From JAXGMV01 sp040772085 (GTDB lineage: Bacteria > Chloroflexota > Anaerolineae > Anaerolineales > Anaerolineaceae): a DNA stretch of 64,000 nucleotides. The DNA is taken from the NCBI GenBank assembly GCA_040772085.1, contig JAXGYU010000001.1:682001-746000 (forward strand), given 5' to 3'. Below the pieces are notes generated by a model. It saw only the letters and a program-made list of their open reading frames with translations, had not been told where the DNA came from and made no database searches. The position numbers were made by a program, and so were the translations under genes. Within the stretch, counting starts at the first letter, position 1. Every line of letters starts with the position of its first letter. Shown here piece by piece: positions 58,038 through 64,000 of this stretch.

Positions 58038-59852
58038 TTATCCGTTGATCACGGTGTCTTTGCCCGTCCTGCCTGGGAACAGACCATCTTCCTCGTTACC
58101 CAGATCACCCTCATAAATCGAGCTGACAAAATCACCACGCCTGGCTACCTGCTGCAGCACCTCGGTGATCTTGGTGTGCAGCTCATCCTTGATGCTGTCG
58201 ACGGCCGGGGTAGGCTGGAAGCCGCCATTACCGACGAAACGCAGCACATCACGGACCGCGCGCAGCGTGTCAACACGCGCCTGTGAGGAGATGGGTCCTT
58301 TGGAATACGCTTCGTCTGATGAGGCGATCGTTGCAGCGGTCACCCCAGCGCTGCAAGCCAGCGCGGCATGCAAGGCGGTTGTCATCGAGGATTGGACGCG
58401 CTCCGGGGTATGGGTCATGAAGCCGATAGGCTCACCAGGCCAGACTGGTGTATCGACGATATCCTGCCAGACGGTCAGTTTTGCCAGGTTCATGTCGATC
58501 ATATTATCGTCCATGCGGCCGTAGATCGTCATGTAGGGCGAGAGACACATCAGCGGCTTGGGGATCGGCTTGGAATTCAGCTTCAGGCCAAGCGCCATCA
58601 TGATCAGCAAGCCGGCAAAGGTCTTGAAAGGCGGTACGCCGCTGAGCTCATCGTTGCCGGGAATGTCAAATGGCAGACCATATTCACCGGCGAGTTTGAG
58701 CGCGTAAACACCATCGACGGTCAGGCGGGCAGGATCGGTACCGCCACCGGTTGAGCCGTAGGGAATGTTGATCTTGAGAATGTCAGCGCCGGCGGTGTGC
58801 GCCAGCACCTGTGTTTCAGGGGTATTGAGACCGCGATGACCGCGAACATTCCAGATGGTTGACGGCTCCATGTAATGCTTGACGAACTTAAGGTTGTCAA
58901 GCGTCAGAATGGTGCCATCATGTTCATGGGTCAGGTAGCCTTCCAGCAGACCTTCCTTTTGTGCGTTCCAGGAGGGATCGAAATGCAGCACGCCGTCAAT
59001 GCCCCAGGCTTCGCAGAGCCGGATATGGACGATATCCATGACCGGGCAGCCAGTGCCGTATTGGGCGAAGAAGGTTGTCTTCTGCGCGCCGTGCCGCAGC
59101 GTGTAACTGGGATCGATCGCGCTGTGGAACAAGCTCGGCAAATTATCACGCTCCGCCTGGCTGAGTACCCTGACGCCGGAAGGCATCTGACCGGTCGTGT
59201 AGGCGGCAACGATCTCTGGATCAGACAGCGCGAGATACTTCTCGCGCAGTGCCGCGTAGGCAGCGCCGTTCGGGTCTTCGACGATCATCTCGCGGCGCAG
59301 TTTGGCGCGCTCGATGCCTGTGCTGTTCTTACCCTCGGTCCATCTCAGGATCTGATCTGTGATCTGGTCCAGCAGCTTCTCAATGGTCTTATCCTTGAAT
59401 TCGTAAGTGAAGCCCGCGGTTATGTCGCGCTTGACGCGTTTGGCAGCCGATGAACCGCTGCCATCCGCCAGATCCGTGTGCTTGCCTTCGATAAAATCGA
59501 TCACTTTGCTGATGTCCAGGTCGCCAACGAATGTGGCGTCGAAGCCGAGCTCAGCGCCCGCTTCCTTGGTGAGCGCCATACCGCCAACGCCGAAGCGGGC
59601 GTAATCTCGTACGCCGGCTGCTTCAGCCAGATCTACCAGACGGCTGAGAATTTCAGCCACCTTATAGCCCAGTGTGCGACTGACGAGAACGGCGGCTGGG
59701 CGAGTTTCCTGGGCGAGCTGAATGACCTCTTCAACCGTGGTGCCGGGTCGCATGGCAATGGCGTTGTAACCATAATCAGTCAGGCGGCGTTTGATCAGCT
59801 TGACCGCGTTGTCATGGACGGGATCCAGTGGCGCGAGAATGACTGTTTTCAT
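58038..59852 (-). CDS. fused cobalamin-binding domain and glutamate-mutase-like barrel
   Basis: The 604-residue protein has a Rossmann B12-binding-like domain (1-125): GYNAIAMRPGTTVEEVIQLA, AAVLVSRTLGYKVAEIL and ELGFDATFVGD align by eye with glutamate mutase S and aminomutase B12 domains. The cobalt-ligand motif D-x-H-x-x-G is altered to DPVHDNA (His13). A flexible linker (126-145) leads to a barrel (about 220-545) with VRGHRGLNTPETQVLAHTAG, INIPYGSTGGG, FMTHTPERVQSSMTTALHAA and a C-terminal RRGDFVSSIYEGDLG, which resemble glutamate mutase E. It should rearrange the carbon skeleton or amino group of an amino acid by radical chemistry. AGGAGG precedes the ATG. Confidence 0.75.
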   Translation of the reverse strand: MKTVILAPLDPVHDNAVKLIKRRLTDYGYNAIAMRPGTTVEEVIQLAQETRPAAVLVSRTLGYKVAEILSRLVDLAEAAGVRDYARFGVGGMALTKEAGAELGFDATFVGDLDISKVIDFIEGKHTDLADGSGSSAAKRVKRDITAGFTYEFKDKTIEKLLDQITDQILRWTEGKNSTGIERAKLRREMIVEDPNGAAYAALREKYLALSDPEIVAAYTTGQMPSGVRVLSQAERDNLPSLFHSAIDPSYTLRHGAQKTTFFAQYGTGCPVMDIVHIRLCEAWGIDGVLHFDPSWNAQKEGLLEGYLTHEHDGTILTLDNLKFVKHYMEPSTIWNVRGHRGLNTPETQVLAHTAGADILKINIPYGSTGGGTDPARLTVDGVYALKLAGEYGLPFDIPGNDELSGVPPFKTFAGLLIMMALGLKLNSKPIPKPLMCLSPYMTIYGRMDDNMIDMNLAKLTVWQDIVDTPVWPGEPIGFMTHTPERVQSSMTTALHAALACSAGVTAATIASSDEAYSKGPISSQARVDTLRAVRDVLRFVGNGGFQPTPAVDSIKDELHTKITEVLQQVARRGDFVSSIYEGDLGNEEDGLFPGRTGKDTVING

Positions 59853-59853
59853 G

Positions 59854-60090
59854 TTAATCCTCCTTGTCCAGCCAGAGATAGTGATCTCCCGGGCGATGCA
59901 GGTAAGCGCGCAATCTCACGCGGGCGCCGATGCCGCGATATTCAAGAAAGACGATATCGATCTTCCCAAGATTGAGCTCATGGCCAAGTTTGAAGGCGAG
60001 TTCTTTACCTTCATCCTCGTCTTTACAAATGATGAATGTCTCGATATCCAACGCATCGCAGACTCGGTCCATTGCTTTTGTAACAGTCAT
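59854..60090 (-). CDS. small unrecognised protein preceding the mutase
   Basis: The 78-residue product (ATG at 60090, GAGG 8 nt upstream) reads AMDRVCDALDIETFIICKDE, then KLGHELNLGKIDIVFLEYRG and ends LHRPGDHYLWLDKED. It is a soluble alpha/beta protein with no membrane helix. Its stop lies inside the ribosome binding site region of the mutase gene, so the two are coupled. D-ornithine aminomutase also has a small extra subunit (about 120 residues), so this may be a subunit of the mutase; the sequences are not obviously alike. Confidence 0.7.
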   Translation of the reverse strand: MTVTKAMDRVCDALDIETFIICKDEDEGKELAFKLGHELNLGKIDIVFLEYRGIGARVRLRAYLHRPGDHYLWLDKED

Positions 60091-60124
60091 GGTCATCACC
60101 TCGCTATGATTTCGTTAATTCAGA

Positions 60125-60159
60125 TAATGAGCAGCAATTGAACCAATTGCTGCTCATTA
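60125..60159. repeat. 16-bp perfect hairpin between PLP enzyme and mutase genes
   Basis: TAATGAGCAGCAATTG and CAATTGCTGCTCATTA flank a 3-nt AAC loop. There is no following T tract on the minus strand. In the operon RNA it probably acts as an RNase stop or processing site that lets the upstream PLP-enzyme message accumulate. Confidence 0.8.
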
Positions 60160-60190
60160 CGATTACTTGATTGCGAACAAGGTTCGGATA

Positions 60191-61657
60191 TTAGATCAAA
60201 CCAGCGTACTTGGAGATGATCTCGACGGTCTTGAGGACGCCCTTGATAACCAGGCGGGTCTCTTTTTCCATCAGCTTGCCGTTCTCATCCACGTTGCCGA
60301 TACCGTTGGAGATGAAGATGTTGGCATCGTAGGCAATGGTGGGGACGATACCCATCTGAGCCATACCGTTCTGGAGCAGGTGGCTGCCGGCATACATATC
60401 TTCGATTGAGAAGATCGGAATACCGAACTTGCCGTCTTTCCAGGTATCCTGGTAGTTCAGTTCAACAGAGTTGCTGTTGAGGGATTTCGCGATCGACCAG
60501 TTCTTGCCCAGTTTCTTGGGGAACTTCTCGAACTCTTCCATGACGATCTTGTAAAGACCATCCAGAGCTGCCATCATCACTTCGGGGGTATCGCGGATGA
60601 TCTTCAGGGCGGCGATTGAGCCGGCGAGGGCTTCCTTACCGGGATCGAAACCGACATGGGCGGCTTTACCGTGGGAGGCCAGGGTGCCATAGCGGGCGCC
60701 GTGGATACCGAGGGCGCGGCGGACGGGAACCATGGTCTCGGCTTTGCCGATGATCAGGCCCATGGTGGGGGCGCCGGAGGCTTTGTCGAGGCTGTAGATG
60801 AAGCAGTCAGCGTTGGTCTTGCGGATGTCAGTACCGACGAAGGGAACGCCCCAGGCATTGTCAACAACGTAGGGGACGTCATATTTGGCGGCTAATTTGC
60901 CCAAGCCCACCTGCAGTTCAGGAGCGCCATTGGCATTCTTGTCACCATAGCCGTAGCCGGGGGTGTCGTACGCCAGGCTGGCGATACCGACGAATTCGGT
61001 CGCGTGGCGTTCGGCAACTTCGGCGAACTTCGCAAGTGATTTCTTGGCATCGACGTGCAGCATGTCGAGGATGGGGTTGTTCTTGATACCGTGCTGAGGA
61101 TAGTTGGCACCTTCAAGTTTCACGAAAACAGTCTCGAGATTCGTCTGGCGCTTGCCGGTCACACCCAACTCACCAGCAGCCTCACCGCGCTCAGCATTGA
61201 CCTCTTTGTACTTCGGAGGGAATGGGCGGCCATAAGCAGCCTGATGGTGCATGTGTCGTTCGTAGGGCGCCAGGTAGCGACCGCGATAATTGTCGCCGCG
61301 ACCAGCGATGGGCGGGGCAAACAGCACATCGTAGCAAACCACCAGACCACCTTCACAGGTGTTGATGCCGGCAGCATCGTAGTCGTCACCGTAGACTGAT
61401 TTGACAACATCGCGCAGTTCTTCGTCCAGAACCTGGCTGTGCATGACCTTGCGAGCGACAGCTTCCTGGGCTTCGGTCACCTTGTGGTGCAGCAAACCGT
61501 GGCAGCCTGAAATAGCGCCAGTTGCACCAATGTTGTTTTTCATCTCATCGGTGATGCCGAGTTCTTTGCCAGCTTCGCGGCATTCAGCGTAGATTGCCTG
61601 GGTGTTGGCCTGCAGATGTTTGTAGAGCTGATAACGATACTGAAACTTTGGTGCCAT
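60191..61657 (-). CDS. PLP-dependent fold-type I enzyme of the mutase operon
   Basis: The 488-residue protein has the marks of a fold-type I PLP enzyme: VPYVVDNAWGVPFVGTD with the PLP-binding Asp266 and YSLDKASGAPTMGLIIG with the probable Schiff-base Lys292. It loosely resembles SelA/cysteine-desulfurase-type proteins rather than standard transaminases. A His-rich stretch (GCHGLLHHK, YERHMHHQA) lies in the N-terminal half. I cannot name its reaction. The ATG at 61657 has AAGGAG 8 nt upstream; an upstream Met would overlap the regulator gene. It is the first enzyme gene after the GntR regulator. Confidence 0.75.
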   Translation of the reverse strand: MAPKFQYRYQLYKHLQANTQAIYAECREAGKELGITDEMKNNIGATGAISGCHGLLHHKVTEAQEAVARKVMHSQVLDEELRDVVKSVYGDDYDAAGINTCEGGLVVCYDVLFAPPIAGRGDNYRGRYLAPYERHMHHQAAYGRPFPPKYKEVNAERGEAAGELGVTGKRQTNLETVFVKLEGANYPQHGIKNNPILDMLHVDAKKSLAKFAEVAERHATEFVGIASLAYDTPGYGYGDKNANGAPELQVGLGKLAAKYDVPYVVDNAWGVPFVGTDIRKTNADCFIYSLDKASGAPTMGLIIGKAETMVPVRRALGIHGARYGTLASHGKAAHVGFDPGKEALAGSIAALKIIRDTPEVMMAALDGLYKIVMEEFEKFPKKLGKNWSIAKSLNSNSVELNYQDTWKDGKFGIPIFSIEDMYAGSHLLQNGMAQMGIVPTIAYDANIFISNGIGNVDENGKLMEKETRLVIKGVLKTVEIISKYAGLI

Positions 61658-61679
61658 AACATTCTCCTTGGGGTTGAAA

Positions 61680-62384
61680 TTATTTTTCGCTATTTCGGCT
61701 GACTTTCTCGACCAGAATGTCGAAATCATCTTGTGATTCCAGATCTTCCAGAACACTGATGATGTGTTGCTTCATTAATTTTTCGGCGTTTACACAATCG
61801 CCGCCGACGATGGCGTCCAGAACGCGCTGGTGCTCGGAGGTTGATTTTCCAAGCCGGCCCACCTGGTAGTTTGACAAAATCCTGTAACGCTTGAGGTGAT
61901 CATCCAGGTTCGAGAGAATCTGTGACAGCCATTCGCTTTCGGTACGGGCGATGATCAGGCTGTGGAAGCGCTCATTCTGCAATGCCGCTGTCCTGATGTC
62001 GTTGTTCTGGTTGGCGACTTCCATCTCATCAATGTAAGTCTGACCTTTGGTCACATCATCCTTGCTGAATTTGCCGCAGACCATGTTGACAGCCAGCCCC
62101 TCGAGCGTGGCCCTGATCGTGAAGATTTCGACGATGCTCTTGCGATTGATTTCCGCGACATAGGTGCCAGTGTAGGCAATTTTCTTGACGAAGCCTTCCC
62201 GTTCAAGTCTGAGCAGAGCATCACGCACGGGTGTCTTGCTCACTCCCAGGCGTGCAGCGAGTTCACTTTCAACCAGACTTTGACCGGGGACCAATTGAAA
62301 CGACACGATGGCTTTCTTGATCGAGTCGTACGTTAGTTTTTCTAATGAGATTGGAGCTGAGACCGGTCTAAGAGCGTCTTTCAT
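61680..62384 (-). CDS. GntR family regulator, FadR/FCD subfamily
   Basis: The 234-residue protein has a winged helix N-terminus (YDSIKKAIVSFQLVPGQSLV and ARLGVSKTPVRDALLRLERE) and an all-helical FCD effector domain with FTIRATLEGLAVNMVC, QNERFHSLIIARTES and a C-terminal EHQRVLDAIVGGD block carrying the metal-binding His residues. Such regulators respond to small acids or amino acids. It is 22 bases upstream of the PLP gene and its own promoter lies in a palindrome, so it very likely represses itself and the operon until an inducer is present. Confidence 0.92.
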   Translation of the reverse strand: MKDALRPVSAPISLEKLTYDSIKKAIVSFQLVPGQSLVESELAARLGVSKTPVRDALLRLEREGFVKKIAYTGTYVAEINRKSIVEIFTIRATLEGLAVNMVCGKFSKDDVTKGQTYIDEMEVANQNNDIRTAALQNERFHSLIIARTESEWLSQILSNLDDHLKRYRILSNYQVGRLGKSTSEHQRVLDAIVGGDCVNAEKLMKQHIISVLEDLESQDDFDILVEKVSRNSEK

Positions 62385-62403
62385 GGAGTCACCCTTGCCT
62401 TTG

Positions 62404-62446
62404 ATGATATATCATATATGATAAACCGAATCTTATGATCGCGCAA
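62404..62446 (-). promoter_or_regulatory. promoter and overlapping operator of the mutase operon
   Basis: TTGCGC (62446-62441), a 17-bp spacer and TATCAT (62423-62418) form a sigma-70-type promoter. The -10 lies inside the perfect 14-bp palindrome TATCATATATGATA (62410-62423), which overlaps a second palindrome ATGATATATCAT (62404-62415). This AT-rich form resembles sites of FCD-type GntR repressors. Confidence 0.7.
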
Positions 62447-62498
62447 GTAGCAATTACTTAAAATATTCATGGCGGTCCCTTCTCTGGAATAGGATATT

Positions 62499-64000
62499 TT
62501 ATAAATCAAGCCAGGATTTCGCAACTGAGGGTAAATCGGCCATCGTACCGCTCTTTACGGTGCAATTTGGCAGCGATTCTATAAAAAAACGACCATATTT
62601 CTTAGAAATTATACGACGATCCAAGAGTACAACGATGCCCCGGTCGGATTGTGTACGAATCAGCCGGCCAAATCCCTGGCGAAACCGCAGGATTGCTTCC
62701 TGTAAATGATACTCATTGAAGGGATCATCGTAAGTTTCAGAACGGGCTGCGATAATCGGGTCAGAAGGCACATCAAATGGCAGCTTCACAATCACCAGCG
62801 CGGAGAGCGCCGCGCCAGGGATGTCAATGCCTTCCCAGAAGGATCGCGTGCCGAGCAGGACTGCCTGTTCGGATGATTTGAATATCTCCAGCAGCGTGCT
62901 TGGTGAGGCGCCTTCACCTTGCTCGTAAACCTCGATACCAGCTTCAGAGAGCGGCTGGCTGATCGTCGCGGAAGTCTTCTTCAATTGCGCGTAAGAGGTG
63001 AACAACGCCAGAAGACGACCGCTCGTTGCTTTGGCAAGCCTGATCAGGATCCCGTCAATAGCGCGCTGATTCGCGCCGGCGTTGATGGGTTCAGGGATGT
63101 CGTTGACGAGATACAGCAGCGCTGAACTCTCAAAATCGAAGGGGGAACCCAACACCAGCTCATCCGCCTCGTCAGCGTTAAGCCGTGAGCGAATATAGTC
63201 GAAGCCCTCGTTGGTGGTCAGTGTGGCCGATGTGAGGACGATACTCTCTTTCTCATGCCACAGATAGCGCTCCATCAAATTTCCGATCTGCAGCGGCGCG
63301 ATCTGGATGAATAGCTGATTGCGCACTGGCGTTATCTCGACCCAGTAGATAAAGTCACTGTCCGGTTTTGTGACCATTTCATGGATTTTCTTGGCGGCTT
63401 CCTGGAGGCCGCGGCTGACGCTCGACAGGTTGCTGATCGTATCCGCCACATCCTCAGAAACTTCGGACAAGCCGCTTGAGATGGCAGTGACCAATTGGTT
63501 GAGGATTTCATTCAGGGCGTGGAAGTGTTCATACGTCTCCAGCCAGGTCATTTCCACAGGCTCCCAGTTTGGCACGGTGTGCGTGGAGGGCAAAATACGC
63601 AACTGCTGTCCATAGCTGGGGACAGGTTGACCTTCCCGGGCATACATCATAAATTCTTCCAGCGCGAGATAGAACGCTCGCAGGGCAGTGCTCACATCGA
63701 AGGAATGCGTGTCGATCTGATCAAGCGTCTTGATAAATCCGCCGAAATCAGATGGGCGAACGAGCCCGCGCAAAGCCGCAGAGAGATGACCCAATATACC
63801 GCCATTGCTGCCGCCCAGTTCGCGCAGCAGGCGCGTAATATCCGCTTCACTCAGTTTGGTGCTGAGCGCGTTGGTTGTCGCTGATTCAAGGTGATGCGCT
63901 TCGTCAACGATCAGGTAGTTGTAATCTGGCAGCAGCCGGCTGCCTGTCGCCACATCAGCCAGAAGCAGCGCGTGGTTTACGATGATCAGATGAGCCTGTT
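62499..64000 (-). CDS. DinG/Rad3-like helicase, N-terminal part beyond the window
   Basis: The open frame runs out of the window at 64000. It contains AHLIIVNHALLLAD, the DEAH box YLIVDEAHHLE, then ALLGTRSFWEGIDIPG-like VLLGTRSFWEGIDIPGAALS and FRQGFGRLIRTQSDRGIVVL, the motif V/VI region of XPD/DinG superfamily 2 helicases. The Walker A motif and any N-terminal exonuclease domain are not in view, so DinG versus a DnaQ-fused form cannot be told. The stop at 62499 is on the far side of the mutase operon promoter, transcribed in the same direction. Confidence 0.92.
   Translation of the reverse strand, partial: QAHLIIVNHALLLADVATGSRLLPDYNYLIVDEAHHLESATTNALSTKLSEADITRLLRELGGSNGGILGHLSAALRGLVRPSDFGGFIKTLDQIDTHSFDVSTALRAFYLALEEFMMYAREGQPVPSYGQQLRILPSTHTVPNWEPVEMTWLETYEHFHALNEILNQLVTAISSGLSEVSEDVADTISNLSSVSRGLQEAAKKIHEMVTKPDSDFIYWVEITPVRNQLFIQIAPLQIGNLMERYLWHEKESIVLTSATLTTNEGFDYIRSRLNADEADELVLGSPFDFESSALLYLVNDIPEPINAGANQRAIDGILIRLAKATSGRLLALFTSYAQLKKTSATISQPLSEAGIEVYEQGEGASPSTLLEIFKSSEQAVLLGTRSFWEGIDIPGAALSALVIVKLPFDVPSDPIIAARSETYDDPFNEYHLQEAILRFRQGFGRLIRTQSDRGIVVLLDRRIISKKYGRFFIESLPNCTVKSGTMADLPSVAKSWLDL

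Noticed and set aside
60100..60190. Cobalamin riboswitch ahead of the mutase gene
   Set aside because: The gap holds a simple perfect hairpin; no B12-box-like segment or multi-stem fold is seen, and 90 bases is too short for a cobalamin riboswitch.
1..64000. Mobile elements, prophage or CRISPR arrays
   Set aside because: No transposase, integrase, terminal inverted repeats with target duplications, or regularly spaced direct repeats were seen; the single tRNA gene has no adjacent integrase or repeated 3' end.

Overview
The window looks like a piece of chromosome from an anaerobic or facultative bacterium of the phylum Chloroflexota, most likely an Anaerolineae-type organism. This is inferred from gene content, not from a database search. 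The hints are a fused transaldolase/glucose-6-phosphate isomerase inside a tkt-rpiB operon, several single-pass membrane proteins with long Thr-Pro-rich linkers carrying LysM or SH3 domains, a K+-independent H+-pyrophosphatase, an L,D-transpeptidase and moderate GC. No insertion sequence, prophage, CRISPR array or integrase is visible. Gene density is very high and no gap exceeds 300 bases.

Layout. 1-2.9 kb: ssb (partial) and rpsF, a tRNA m1A58 methyltransferase with a Nudix hydrolase, and rplY. 3-7 kb: an N-acyl-D-amino-acid deacylase and a DUF819 transporter, divergent from a LysR regulator with a palindrome between them. 7-12.3 kb: glpK with a short FAD glycerol-3-phosphate dehydrogenase, rmlA, a zinc-ribbon SpoU methyltransferase and a ROK fructokinase. 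12.3-17.5 kb: a pentose-phosphate operon (tkt, rpiB, tal-pgi). 17.5-24.2 kb: a TlpA-like thioredoxin with an Lgt-like membrane protein lacking the usual catalytic motifs, PIG-L, a methyltransferase, ndk, a large TPR protein and the primary sigma factor. 24.5-31.4 kb: hppA, an RluA-type pseudouridine synthase, a DmpA-type peptidase, a zinc-ribbon protein, an SH3 protein, an esterase and a patatin. 31.5-39.8 kb: one long + strand run (MFS transporter, smpB, phytol-kinase-like, histidine ammonia-lyase, L,D-transpeptidase, ccdA, DUF2085, pgeF, yggS, yggT). 39.8-55.5 kb: a zinc-ribbon coiled coil, MoxR/DUF58, lon/hsp20, tRNA-Val, a FAH-family hydrolase, yebC-ruvC-trmH-ruvA, a UMF1 transporter, uvrA and a LysM protein. 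55.5-62.4 kb: an apparently self-contained catabolic operon. The last 1.5 kb is the C-terminal part of a DinG-like helicase.

The most unusual region is 55.5-62.4 kb. A GntR/FCD regulator, whose promoter -10 box lies inside a perfect palindrome, heads an operon that encodes a PLP enzyme, a 78-residue protein, a 604-residue protein that appears to fuse a cobalamin-binding domain to a glutamate-mutase-like barrel, a BioD/CobQ-type P-loop protein, an unrecognised 152-residue protein and a diaminopimelate-dehydrogenase-like oxidoreductase. I do not recognise this set as a described pathway. It reads as a B12-dependent amino-acid rearrangement route with its own accessory NTPase.

Regulatory signals are unusually readable. 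Many start codons either have a strong Shine-Dalgarno sequence or none at all with a TATAAT-like box ending 6-8 nt upstream, which suggests leaderless mRNAs. Several divergent gene pairs share symmetric or closely spaced -10 boxes. The rpoD leader carries a hairpin followed by a U tract, and the hsp20-lon operon has a 20-bp palindrome touching its ribosome binding site.
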